A DNA stretch of 64,000 nucleotides from Rhynochetos jubatus (Eukaryota; Chordata; Aves; Eurypygiformes; Rhynochetidae): NCBI GenBank assembly GCA_027574665.1, contig CM050651.1:8371501-8435500 (forward strand). The letters are read 5' to 3'. Under the pieces are notes generated by a model. That model was not told where the DNA came from. It worked only from the letters and a program-made list of their open reading frames with translations, and did no database searches. Of this stretch, positions 50,169-61,913 are shown one piece after another. Every line of letters begins with the position of its first letter. Positions within the stretch are counted from its first letter, which is position 1. A program made the translations under genes and the position numbers.

Positions 50169-51303
50169 CTAAATGAGTAAGTATTTTCTGTAAGTTCTGG
50201 ATTATTTATATTTAATTTGCTGATTGCACAAAGAAATAGGTCTGGAACAAGCCCCACTGTACAGGAAAAAGAATATTAAAAGAGAAAATCTGTTTGAGTA
50301 CTTAGGGCAAAATAATCTCAAGACTTGTTCCAAGTTTAATCCAAGATTAAAGCTGATCTAGAAACAGGGAAAAAAAGCAATTATTTTAATTTTCTTAATT
50401 TGTTAGAAATGCTAGCAATGAAATATTGGAAGGAGCAGGCCATCTTTCCTTCCCATAACTCCAGTCTGCCTCAACATGCTAATACTTCACGTTGACCCTG
50501 TAAATCAATCTGGAATTCAGTGTCTAAACAATAACATAACCTCTCACAACACTTTTCAGGGGGTTTAAATGTAACCTGAGAAGAGGGTTTCTTTCTGCTT
50601 TCTTTTCCACTGCCAACTTTACAAATTGTAAAAAGAGTCATCGTGTAAGTTATGCATATCAAAAACTGTAGGTCAACTACTGGGGCCATGTCTATGTAAC
50701 AGATTTAATTCACTCAAACTCTACGTAAATCTGGCAAAATGGTTCTGGTTTGCAAATCTAGCACGAGCCAATAACTCACATTACAATAAACAACTACTCC
50801 TTTTTTCCTGCTCGCAAATAGAGTCAGATGCACCCACTATTTGGCAACTTCTTTGATTTCTTTGGAATGGAAATCTTTTTGCCAGTCATCAATACCTAAA
50901 ATTTGCAGCTGTCTTGTTTGTCACATTACAAATATGGGCTGAAATCCTGCCATTGGCAAAACTCTCCTAAATTTCACTAGACCTGGGGTTTCCCCCACGG
51001 GATACTTTCATTCTTCCGCCATCTATCTAACTAATTGCTATAATGAGATTTGCAAAGAGTGAGCATAAGAGTCAACTGTATGGTCCACAGTGAGCTGTTA
51101 CCTGAAATTCACTTTCCATGAGTATTCTCATGAAGAAGGCTGGAATGCTGAAATGTCCAGGGAAAATGAACACAACAGGCCTGCGAACATCATTAAGTCC
51201 AAAGTGAGTTTGGAGTTCAAATTACCTTGCAAAGAAGGATTTTTTTTTTAATATTATTTCAGCTCTGCAAACTTCATACTGCCAAACTGCCCATGCAAAT
51301 ATT
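50169..51303. other. Unique AT-rich DNA, no gene seen
   Basis: No recognisable exon, mobile element or RNA gene. A T10 run lies at 51,240-51,249, close to the A/C tract that follows. Confidence 0.4.
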
Positions 51304-51346
51304 AAAAAAACCCAAACCCACCAAACAAAAAAAAAACAACCCACCA
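51304..51346. repeat. A/C-only low-complexity tract
   Basis: Only A and C on the plus strand, alternating A runs with CCC and CC. It is of the same kind as 2,711-2,807. Confidence 0.8.
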
Positions 51347-54300
51347 GGGAAATAGTATAGGTGATGTGACAGTTTGCTAGACATTCTGTGCACCTGAGAA
51401 AATGAGCTGTGAGCGTTTTCCTCCCTGCATCAGCCTCCAGAGCGATTTGCCACTGGCAGAGATGGGCAGCACCCCGTGAGTCTTCCCTGTGGCTGCAATC
51501 CCCCATGTCCTGCTTGCATCCAGGTTTCCTGGTGGGATCCTGGCGCGATGTCTGCGGCCACAAGATTTTCAGTGGTGATGGCTTTCGCAAACCCGAGAAC
51601 ACCTGCTTGTGTTTTTACAAAAGATATTCGGGGCATCATCTGATTCTCTTGCTTCAAAACACTTTGACATTAAATGATTGAGTTGGCCACACCACAGCCA
51701 GGAAGAAACGGAGCCTCTCCTTACATTGGCATCCTCTTGTAGCTTATGTTTGAGTACATGGAGACCTTTATCTAGGGAGCCACCCTCCACAGCAGAGACT
51801 GTAGGCCTGGCATAAATTTCCATGTTTATGATGCAATCTTTTTATTAGGATATTTATAAACTGCAGACCAAACCCTGCTGCTAAACATCTGCAGCACAAA
51901 CCTGTCTGGCCATCGTTGTCTTGGTCTACCAGGTCCTTTATTTTTGCAATGGGAATGTTTGGCTCCAATTTAATGATTTCCTCCATGAACCCTGAGCTGG
52001 CAGACGGGAAAAAAGGTCTTGTTCCTTGGCAGGCTCTGCAGGCATCTTCTTGAAGCTCTGCATCGCACCTCGCTGCGTCACCGCAACACAAATCACTCTG
52101 ATGCATCTGTGGCAGGAGCCTGGGAGAGGAGTGGTGAGTTCCCTGCTTAGCTAACAGATTCCTCTGCTAGATCAGAAATAAAGATACTCAGGCGACCAGA
52201 CTAAAATCATCTGCTGAATGAGTACTTTGTCAGCAGCTCTTTACTCACCTCTTACGTTTGTGCTCTGGCTTTGCCGAACAGTGGTAGATCTAGGGACCTT
52301 GAGTAAAGGAGAAATCACAGAAGCAGAAGAGTCAAACATACCAAGGAAAGGTGTTTTCCTCTATATGTCTGAGACTCATAAAATAGGTTGTCACAAGAAG
52401 CATTAGGCAACTCCTTTTACTAGAAATTGCACTCCAAATTGTCCATTCTATCAAAGTAATGGTGGTGTAATCCTGCCCTCCTAAATTCGTCAGAGAACTT
52501 GAAGCCGTGTACAGAGGTGCTCACGGCTAAATAAGAGAAAAAGTTGAGCTTTGCTGGATAGCATGGCTCATAGCTTTGCTGTTTCACTTGTTCATATCAT
52601 GCATCTTAAGTGACTCAATAACTTACGGAACAAACTGAAAATCAGCATGGACATCTGCTCCATCTGCCTGCAGGAAAACATGATGAAAGTGTGTGTGTTT
52701 GGGGCTGAACTGTGAACTGAGCAAACGTTAGTATGAAGGTGAAAAGGCAGTGGTTGATATTTCTAGAAATCTCTGAGGGGTGAGAAACTTTTCTGATGAT
52801 AAAACTTTAGCAGGAGGACTTTTTTAATTTGGAAAGGTATAGAACTGTCAAGATCTTAAATCCTGATCATTGGTATCACAGGATTTGTGTCATTTTTGGA
52901 AAGAGTTATCCCATCCATCCTCATTCTGCAACATAAATAAGTTAGCAGTGGCTTCCTTCATTTTCCCTACTTTATTCCCAATTTTTCTTCAAATATTAAG
53001 CTTAGGTTGGACTTGGGATTCCTCCTTCTAAATCTGTGGGTATGTTGTGAAGAATTGAATGAGGTAGCATGTGGTTTGGCTTCTGGAAATATCCTTCAAA
53101 TGCTGAAAATTATGAAGCTTTAGAATAAGGTGCTAAGGAGAGCAAGTAGAAATTGCTGCCACTAAGGCCCCTTTACAAATCACTTGGAGAAAACATTTGT
53201 AAACTGTGCGGCAGGGAACAATTCCACCCTGACATACCCTGAGACTGTGAAAACACCTAATTGTCTGTATAAGCGAAGTATTTCACAATGAAGCAGTATT
53301 CACACTTATTCGTATTCAGACCTGGTTCTCTGTCCTCAAAACGAGCAAGAATGCTGATAGGTTTCTCCTCCTTGGCCAGATGGGATCCTACATAGCAGTG
53401 AGAATGTCATACTGTGGTTGGACGGGCAGCAAAACTGTTGCCCCTCTGTTTCTTAATCTTGTCTTTCTGTGCTCACGCTGTATGTAAGTGATAGTATTCA
53501 TAATGAAATATCAGAAATGGAAAAGTGAGAAACTTTTGTTTTGAAATTCCCCAGGTGTCGTCTTCACCTAAAACAAGTGATTGGCTTGCACAAAAAAGCT
53601 AGCTGTCCAGCAAGTTGTTTGTCACCAAAGAGTTTAATATGAAAACATTTGCCTGTCTATGTGCAGCAGTTTCTGCCTTTTTGTATGCAAATAATATATT
53701 TCAATAAGTTTTTTCTATTAAAACATTACTGGTCAGTGAATTCAGGTTCCTCACACTTGAATTTGTCAGAAAAACTGACAGTTTTAAAGTGTAGGATTTG
53801 TAAAGACATTCACATTTTTCTTTTGGCAACATCTTACAGCTGCTTGTGGTAAACGGGCCTAAACTCATTGCTTGTTGTAAGTGTAATAAAGCTAATGTGC
53901 ACCTTGTTTTCTTTACATTTGCAAACCAGCAGACCAGCTATGCTCTTTACTGTTACATCGATTTTCCATCTGGCCTTAAAAGTTCTGGTAACACTAGGTT
54001 ATGGTTTTCGTATTCCTCCTTTCTCGCTGAGGAGGTTTTGCACAAGCCATTCCTCTTCTGTGGGGGCATAGCAGGTGCAAGATGGTTATTCAATTGAAAT
54101 TCTAGTATCTATATATATGTACGTATATTTAATTTTCAAGTTCTCCATCATTCTCTTTCCACTGCCTCACTGTAGCTCCGTAATTGATTTTCCTGTCAGC
54201 TCCATCGCTGTCTTGGACTTCCAGTAGTGGCTTTTGCTCCTAACTTTTTTACACGCAGCTATCAACTGTATTAAATACAGCACCCCCATGTTGACTTATC

Positions 54301-55234
54301 TGGTTGTACTTGTTGGAACAGCTCTATGGCATTTATTCAAGGGTGTAAGGAATTGCTTTTGCAATCATGGCTTGGCAGAGAGTAAACCAGGAAAGAATGC
54401 CCAGACGAGAATGAGTCTGGCAGACTCATTTTCTTCTTGCTTTTAATGCTGAATTTATTTTGTTAGCTTCTTGAGGAAGTGGAACATACAGATGTTTGAT
54501 ACTTAGCTGGAAACTGAAATTCATTTACATTCCTGAGGTAAAAAGAAAAAATCAAAGTCTGCTTCACCTTTTACTGTCCTTTGCATCTTATGTTGATTGA
54601 ACTCGAGTATGCTCAGGGAAGCACAGTTCCCCATTGTCCTGATAAAGCTACCTGGATTTGAACGTTACCAGGAAAGCCTGGATATTTAATAGAAATAAAA
54701 TATTCTAGCTCCGTGAGACTCTCTGGCCCCTTGCACCGAAGCAATGTTAGCCTTATTGAATATACACGTTTCCTCCCTTCCCACCCGAGATGTGCTCATT
54801 GAACCACCTCGGGGACTTTCTCTCCCCGTCTCTCACATTATCTGTTGCCTTTCAGCCTATCTCTTCTATCTTTCCAAGCGTTATTAGCTTCCCAGGACAA
54901 GGTTTAGTTACTTTTTCCCCCTTTCTGTAGGACACCTCGTGTGGTTTTGGGAGCCTTGAAAACAGTCAAGGTCAGCCCCACTGTGATGCCCTTTCCATGT
55001 AGATAGGGCTGAGCGAGAGTCACTGTTTGTGGTGGGACACTTGTAGGAAAGGCAGATCCTCTGGTCCTGCTGGCTCTCTCCTGGGTCTCTGCTGGCTCTC
55101 TGCAACTTCTTTGGGTTGTATGTACAGGTGAGCTACCATTATGTGCCACCCAAATAAAAGTGGCCGGTATCATTTTGCTTCAGTATTTGTAACCTCCATC
55201 CGGCATTGGTGTGTATTAGCAAACTGGTGTGACT
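51347..55234. other. Unique DNA with overlapping minus-strand open frames, no gene assigned
   Basis: Between 51,347 and 52,106 the minus strand carries four overlapping open frames of 75 to 126 codons. One exon-like segment (51,902-52,106) has a strong acceptor and is described under findings. The rest, to 55,234, shows no recognisable exon or mobile element. An alternating TA run lies near 54,107-54,128. Confidence 0.35.
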
Positions 55235-55248
55235 CCTGCAGGTGGCAG
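55235..55248 (+). promoter_or_regulatory. Weak CTCF-like site
   Basis: CCTGCAGGTGGCAG matches CCASYAGRKGGCRS at 13 of 14 positions (T for A at position 3). About one match of this quality is expected by chance in the window, so it is weak evidence on its own. Confidence 0.2.
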
Positions 55249-55873
55249 GGCTGTTTATGAGCTGGTTCCCAGGCAGGAATGTTTCTGAGGGAGGTAGGAC
55301 AGCGAACAAGATGATAGTTCCTACAGGAAGAAGGTCTTGCTCAAAGTTGAGCTCCTTCAAACCGCTAGTAAATCATTTGGTCCCATTAATTCCTGTTCAC
55401 AACTCTAAAATAAAGCATTTCTTTGCTTCTTATACCAGGGCCCAAGCTGCTGGTTGAAATTCATACAGTAAATCATAGTATTAGGTAGAATATCCTGTTG
55501 CATATATACTTCTCTTTAGTGGTATGTGACTAACTCAATAGGAAAAAAAGATCATATTTTCTATCCCTTATCTGCAAAGGTCTTCATTCAGTTAAAATGA
55601 CTCACATTTCCATATGGACTCCAGCTGCTGAATGCATAACTGAAATAGAGATATAGGGCATAAATAACCAGCAAGATCATTTTCTAAAATGCAAACCATT
55701 AACATCCAGAATTGGTCATGGGATAAACCCTGTAAAGAAAAAAAAAGGGGTAGCACAGGAAGTTTCAAAATCAGATTTAAGAAACAGATTCTCCTAATAT
55801 TTGTCTGCTAGTGATTTTCCAGCTAGGTGATGCTGCAGGGGTTCCCATGAGGTGGACAGGGCTCGCTGCCACC
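55249..55873. other. Unique DNA, no gene seen
   Basis: No recognisable coding, RNA or mobile sequence. An A-rich run lies at about 55,737-55,746. Confidence 0.4.
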
Positions 55874-56013
55874 ATGTCTCCAGCAGAATCGTGGGGAACC
55901 CATCACATACCAAGAAATAGAGAAAGCTGCGAAACGGAGCGTGCGCTGCTCTCTCAAAGTCCTGCTCAGAGAGCTCAGCAGCTTGCAACACGCAATTCAA
56001 AAACTCAGATCAG
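55874..56013 (+). CDS. Candidate first coding exon with ideal start context
   Basis: The ATG at 55,874 sits in GCTGCCACCATGT, the optimal Kozak context for initiation upstream of the codon. The frame stays open for 46 codons and two bases to CAG at 56,013, followed by gtaggagc, a usable donor. The peptide begins MSPAESWGTHHIPRN and is polar, with Gln and Arg in its second half. No signal peptide or domain is seen. The surrounding DNA is not CpG-rich, which argues against a housekeeping first exon. The gene is not recognised, and the match of Kozak context and donor may be chance. Confidence 0.15.
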
Positions 56014-57938
56014 GTAGGAGCACAGAGGCTTTGTCAGGAATGTCTTCTCATATCCTTTTGTGAAACCTAAATGCTTTCCAGATTTGGAGCTTCCTGTCCT
56101 CAGAAGAGGACACCTAAGTAAACTCCAGCATTTTTAACTAGTAACTTCTCCCAGCATTAGCCACACAAACACAACTCCAGTTCAGGAGGTGTATGGAGAT
56201 GCATTTGGTTTATGAATATTTTATTTGAATCCCTTTTCTGTTATAGAATCCTTACATTGCCATATTATATCAATGCAGATTTAGTGTTGAATGGTATAAA
56301 ATCTTTAAAGCTCTATCAGGAGTCTTCTAAAGCTATAGTATCACAGATATATTATATCTTTCCAGCATAACTGCTACATAACTTATCAAGCTATATAAAT
56401 CAGATTTGCACTCTCAAATTTGATAAATGGAAAAATTAATCCTTTCTACTGTCCTTTTTAAACATTAAATACTTCAAATTAGTTCTATGCTTTTCTAAAT
56501 CTAAGCATGGTGGGCCTACTCCAGAAAAGTTATTTAAACTTAGGCAAGCACTGTGTGGCAACTAAGCTTAGAATGAGAGACTGATTCCAGTACCTATGTG
56601 GTAACTAATGCCTTAATTGTAACCACTACATAAAGCACTCAGGGTCTGCAGATAGTAAAGTTTGTTTAGAAGTAAATGGGAAATGCGGTGTTTGTCAGTG
56701 CTACGAGGTAGTCTTTAAAGGATAAATGACTTCAGACAACAGTGATTATGCGTAGAATATATTTACTGTAGTGACAGAGTTCCATTTCCAAGGTCAATAT
56801 TTTCCCTTATGCTCTGTACAGAACCTGAAGAAATCTTTTGTGCACGCCCTGTAATTTAAAATTTGAAAGAAATGTTGACAGCAAGAAAGGCATTTCTGCT
56901 GCCTGGTGGTTTTGCATGTCAGTTAATCTGTTAGCAATACAAAGTGTTTGAGTGTCAGGCTCCTTTTAGACCCTTCAATCTTCAGTTAAGGAAACCTTCA
57001 GTGCTTGCTTTGGCTGGAGTAGTTTTGTTAATTTACTAGGTCACTTGTTTGGAAACAAAATCAATACTTTTAAGGAACAATCAGATACAGCCGATTAACA
57101 AAGTGCCGAAAAATAGATTGCTAACTCCTGAAAGGGCATACAGCTTTTCTGGAAGAAGAGGTGTGTGTGCCTTGGCTTTAAAACATGTTCTCCTGGCAAT
57201 TTTTTGATCCAGAAGGAATAAACATTACTTCAGAGCCAGCAGCTCCACGTAATGATCATCTTTAAGAAACCAACTCTCCAGTCCCTCCACAGCAGAGCGT
57301 GGCTGGGCAGATGGAAAGCTGTGAGAGCTTTCGATGAGAGGCCGATAGATGCTTATCCCTATGGTGAGAGCCAGATTTATGAGCATCGTATAGACTGAGG
57401 AAGCCTTTGCCACCCGTAGATGAGGAAGGCTAGCTCTGTTTTGCTCCCAGAGCAAGATGACTGAAGGCAGCATAATAAACTGAATTCTGCTACATGCTGA
57501 GCAAGGCCTTCCCTGTTGAGTAATTAAGAGAACGTGCAAAGGGTATGTTTTTCTCAGCTAGATTGAGGGATCCGAGTCAGCGCGTGCATGGGACAGACTT
57601 CCCTGCCACAGCTATCCTCCTGAGTCAGTCTTGCAAAACCACACACACAGTCATATCTTCATAATGCTCAGTGCAATCACATTCCTCCCGGAGTGAAACC
57701 CCCTCAGGTTTGGGACAGTTTTTGGTTGCAAAATAGTCACAGACCTTTCGCTGAGGAAAGGTCAGCCCCAGTGCAATGACAGAGAGCAAAGGCTGCTTTG
57801 AGGCCTGAAGAGCGATGGTCCCAGAGATACTAATTATCAGGGTGGTTGAGGGCACCAGGCAAAACCTTCAGCTTCAGAGGTGACCAGGATGGCATATATG
57901 ACATTCTTACGTAGGAATATACACACAAACATTTTTAT
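56014..57938. other. Unique AT-rich DNA, no gene seen
   Basis: Strongly AT-rich from about 56,200 to 56,500. The frame at 57,225-57,539 (minus, 104 codons) has no recognisable domain. Confidence 0.4.
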
Positions 57939-57980
57939 ATTTGCGTGTGTGTGAGTATATATATAAACACACACACAAAT
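57939..57980. repeat. TG/CA inverted repeat around a TATATA core
   Basis: A TG-rich arm (ATTTGCGTGTGTGTG) and a CA-rich arm (CACACACACAAAT) flank AGTATATATATAAA. The arms are nearly complementary, so the DNA could extrude a hairpin, and the alternating TG/CA blocks favour Z-DNA. Confidence 0.7.
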
Positions 57981-59589
57981 ATATTAGTTCTGGTTATTTA
58001 GCTGCCAAGTGTATGATTAGCAAAGGACAATGCATTAAATGAATCCCTTGTGTAAGCACATTGGCACATTGTTTCTCATGAAGTTATACTAGTGATAATT
58101 AGGACCCCCATTCATTTCTCCCAGCTTTCCTATCTGATTAGGGAGAGAAAAGAAGTCCCCAGCCCAATTAAGCATTCCAGCTGGGAAAAGCGTGAATTTC
58201 AGAGGCCATTCTTTTCTTCAACTTGGCTGTCTCCTCCTTAATTATTGTAAACATATTAGTTACAGTAGTTTGTTTTGGAAGGTAAACAGAAATAAAACAT
58301 CATGAAAAGTGATACAGTAGCAGAGACCACAACTATGTCTAACTCTGTCTGTGGATTCCCATAAATGTCAATATTTTCATTAGATGACTGGTGTTTTTAC
58401 GGAAGTGGCCAGCACTGTTCCAGTAATTCGTTATTTTCTCTCTTGTTCTCCTTTGAATATGAGCTATCTCCTGCTGTTTGTGAATCTAGTCCCATACGGT
58501 GGATTGCTCACAGCATCCAAAACAGCCTCACACCGAGATCAGAAAACAAACAAAATATTTTCCTCCAATCACAAGAAACAGTGCTAGGAAAGGATTTCCA
58601 AACGGAACTTTTCTCTGCCACCTGCCTTTTCACTAGCTGTGGTTGATAGTGACAGCTTAAATCCATCAAGATCCTACCCATCACATTCGGTAGGCTGTAG
58701 AGTTGCCCGTGTTGTAGACACCCTGAATCTAGTGAGGTTGGATGCCTATGAAGAGTAGGGAGGAGACTGCCCCAGCTCGGTGCGAAGCTGCTTCTGCAGT
58801 CCCTTTCAGCAGCAGCACTGGCTTTGGTTCCTTTGGGAAAGGTGCATTGCCAGAGTTTGCGGCACCCTGGAAGCTCACATTGAAGTTGCGTGCGTGACTC
58901 CCCAACTTCAGCAGCTGGAGGTGTTTGTGAGCACGAATTCAATTGTTCTTCATAATTTATTTTTTTTTAATGAAAGAGCTAATTTCACTGACATCAATCC
59001 TATCCATGGTTTTGTTACAGTTATAAGTAAACTTCTGCCTTATAACCCTTGGGAATACATTTGTAAAACCTTACCTATTAATAAGAAAAATCCACTTTTA
59101 AAAAAATCTGCTGTAACCAATTATAAGCGCAGGAGTTCCAGTGTCAGGTCAATACAGCGTTAGTACTTCTATGTTAACCTGTAGACTCAAGTAACATCCT
59201 AAAAAATCACAACACAGTCTAACTAAAATGTCCTTGGATGGGGAAAAAATTCTAGGAAGACTTTGATTATTTATACAGTACCTGCAATGCTTGAAATTAA
59301 TTCCTGTAACAATATTTAATTAGTAGGGTAGCCTGATATTAATTAGGACCAGTACTACCTGCATAGGTCACATCTTGTCATGTCGGGAGATAAGCTGAAA
59401 GATTAATCAGTCGTACGAGAATCTGACAGACCCTACCCTCCGTCACCAAGTTTCAGCTGCTGCAGGCAGCGCTGCCGCGCGCGTCCATCCTCATGCTGCT
59501 CTCATGCATCCTCTGAGTGTGTTTAATGGGGTCGTGCAGCTGGCCCCGTGCACCCATTCTTCTGGTTACCCTGTGGTAGTTCTAGTGGG
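57981..59589. other. Unique DNA, possible conserved noncoding stretch, no gene seen
   Basis: The stretch at about 58,090-58,290 has several TAATTA and ATTAG cores and looks like an enhancer by composition only. Open frames at 58,365-58,646 (plus) and 58,508-58,942 (minus) overlap in antisense and have no recognisable domain. Confidence 0.35.
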
Positions 59590-60090
59590 GCAGATGTTTG
59601 CCTTCGTTTTTGACATGTGTCCAAAATGCACCCATTTCATTTGCCAGAGGTACAGAGCTATCGAGCTCCTTGATACCTCCTGACATTCTTTACAAATCTA
59701 TGCCATTTCATATTTTCATTCCATTTATTATTTTTGAGGCATTTTCTTTCAACAGCTTTAAGTTGCCTGCCTGCGTGCCTCTGGGGGACATCCAGGATTC
59801 ATATCCATATCTTCAGATGGAAATAACATTTGACTTGAAGATTCGTAGTTTGGTCTAGGAGTGGCTGATTTGGCCTTTAAGATGTAGATTTTCAACAACT
59901 GAATCTTGTTTAAACTGATAAATGCCGCCGCTGCCCTGCCAATTTGTGACCTTATTTCCTTCTTGATATCCCCATTGGCTTGCATGTTGCTGCCAAGGTA
60001 TGTAAATTGACCTATAGGTATTCCCTTGCCCACTAAAGTAATTCTTCAGCTGGGAGTTGCTGGGGCTCTCATTAGATTGAATTTACAGAA
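59590..60090 (-). mobile_element. Decayed LINE reverse transcriptase fragment (RTE-like), C-terminal part
   Basis: Three minus-strand pieces in order match the region following the RT catalytic core in RTE-type and related non-LTR retrotransposons. First, LMRAPATPS (60,049-60,075), a stop, then QFTYLGS (59,989-60,009) and NGDIKKEIRSQIGRAAAAF (59,920-59,976). Second, in another frame, RIFKSNVISI, a stop, then RYGYESW (59,792-59,845), which stands for the usual I-x-NV-x-SVLLYG-x-E-x-W motif. Third, back in the first frame, KWVHFGHM (59,614-59,637), the usual K-x-W-x-GH motif. At least two frame changes and several stops show it is dead. The endonuclease and RT catalytic parts are missing. No 3' tail or target duplication was found. 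The exact clade is uncertain. Confidence 0.75.
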
Positions 60091-60521
60091 CTGATTATAA
60101 ATTCCATCTGTTTGTGATTAAAAATAATTTGTTGTGATTACACAGGGAAATGCTGTTACTTTTGTACCCTATAGCTGCTGCCACGATGCAGCTGGTTTTC
60201 CAGATTTCTGTTCAACACCTGTGCATGCTCCTGGCTCTTCTTCGCCGCCACCAGCTCCATGGGAAATACATGCAACAATCCGAGCTGCATTTCTTCCATC
60301 TTCCTTAATTTAGGCTAGTGCTATTAATAAGATGGTAGTCAAAATTATTGCAGTTTACTTGCAAAGTTGTTTGCTGATTTTTCTGAGTTCTTTCTTTTGG
60401 TCAAAAAAGACCAAATTATCAGAGACAAAATATTCACAAGCTCCAAAAATTTGGACTAAAAGCTCTTTTCTTTTTCTCCATTGCTCTTCTCTCATTACAA
60501 CAAAAGTGGGGTTTGCTGAGT
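60091..60521. other. Unique DNA beside the LINE fossil
   Basis: More of the decayed LINE may extend here, upstream on the minus strand, but I could not align it. A minus-strand frame of about 47 codons starting near 60,300 has no recognised match. Confidence 0.35.
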
Positions 60522-60579
60522 TTTAAATTTCATATTTAATATTATAAAATATTATAATATTTAATATTAGAAATTTAAA
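60522..60579. repeat. AT-rich inverted repeat
   Basis: TTTAAATTTC (60,522-60,531) and GAAATTTAAA (60,570-60,579) are perfect 10-base inverted arms. The 38-base centre is almost pure A and T and contains TATTTAATATTA twice. It could extrude as a cruciform. Confidence 0.75.
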
Positions 60580-61876
60580 TATAATTATTTCATTAAAAAG
60601 TAGGTGGAGAGGGATTTTTGGGGCCTCAAGTCAAGCTTCTTTCTCACCTTTCCCACATGGTCAGTTTGTGCATGAGAGTTGGTTTCCTGTGCAGACTTTT
60701 GATTTAGTAAGTGTAGTAACTCTACGGTGTTTCTAAAACACTGTGATCTGCACATACTGCTGCAGCGGTGGCAAGGGATTGCACGTGACAAGGGATTACA
60801 TACCAAAAAGATATATGTGCTTGTTTTCCTTTTGTTTTCAGATCATCTTCTTGTCGAACTGCACAAAGAGATGAATAAGATCCCCAGGTTCATTATTGCT
60901 TCGTTATCACAAGCTTTGTTTTATACATTCTATTATGTTTCATATTATTCCATTCCTTCACTGAATACATAAAATATTTTTCTTACTTGTCATCTTCACA
61001 CAAACTTTCTCAGTAAGTTTTATAATTTTTCTTGTTCTTTCTGGATATCCACAGCTGCTATGGAACTAAGATAAAACAACCAAAATCAACCTATCTATTC
61101 AGAATATTTTATGCTTAGATACATAGGTGTATGTATAGATGTATATAGCTGTATTCTATATGTATATATAAGAACTTTCATATCTCATTACATGTATGTT
61201 CTACATACCTTTGTAAACATACATAAGTTCTGCAGGCTATGCAGCTTGGTGTTTTGAAAACAGTCTTTGTACAACAGTTTATCCATCACTGTGTCTTCCT
61301 GAGTGTACACAAAAAAGCTGCAGTTACTCCGTGTCATTACTCCAGATTCACACCACCATCCAGGCCAGAGTGTGGCTCAGCAATGGCAGTTTTATACACA
61401 GGCTGTGCACCTAAGGAGTTGAAACTACGTTTTTATTTGCGTTTGCTTTATTTTGCAATAATTCACATTAGGATATTTTAGTTACAGTGACACTTGCTCT
61501 GACCCAACAATGCCCCATCTGTGTCACCAGTAGTATATTAAAACCCATAAACTGCCATCTGTCTTAGTTGTTGAGAAAAACCCATGCTCTTGTTAGGCTT
61601 GATGAGCATCCCCAAATGCCAGCTGCCATTTGAAAAAGCGCATCTCCAAGGCAGCAAAGCAGTGTTTTCACCACCCCGAGCCGAACACCGCTGCTGGGCT
61701 CACGAGACAGGGCGAGGTGGGGATGGCGGGTGCCACTGCCCTCCCTGGAGCCTCCGGGGAGCTGTGGGGCTCTGGGAAACTGCTCCTAACCCTGCATGGG
61801 AGCAGGCATCCACTTGGGAGCCCCAGTCAGTTGGTGGGTCGAGGTGACTCATTAAAGCCTGAGTGTGTGTTATGTG
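60580..61876. other. Unique DNA with a TA/TG-rich patch, no gene seen
   Basis: The patch at about 61,115-61,225 has degenerate TATG and TATA repeats. No exon or mobile element was recognised. Sequence becomes GC-richer at about 61,670-61,850, without enough CpG to call an island. Confidence 0.4.
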
Positions 61877-61890
61877 GTTGCCAAGGTAAC
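61877..61890 (+). promoter_or_regulatory. RFX X-box
   Basis: GTTGCCAAGGTAAC is a complete symmetric X-box (GTNRCC, two bases, RGYAAC), the dimer site of RFX factors. It is a typical element of ciliary-gene promoters and enhancers. It directly abuts the TAAT dyad that follows. Confidence 0.55.
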
Positions 61891-61913
61891 AAGGTAATTG
61901 AAGTAATTACCTT
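61891..61913. promoter_or_regulatory. TAAT/ATTA dyad, homeodomain-type
   Basis: AAGGTAATT and AATTACCTT are perfect 9-base inverted arms around GAAGT. Each arm holds a TAATT homeodomain core. Adjacent to the X-box with no gap. Confidence 0.5.

Noticed and set aside
58508..58942. 144-codon minus-strand frame
   Set aside because: No recognisable domain, and the opposite strand is also open over part of it.
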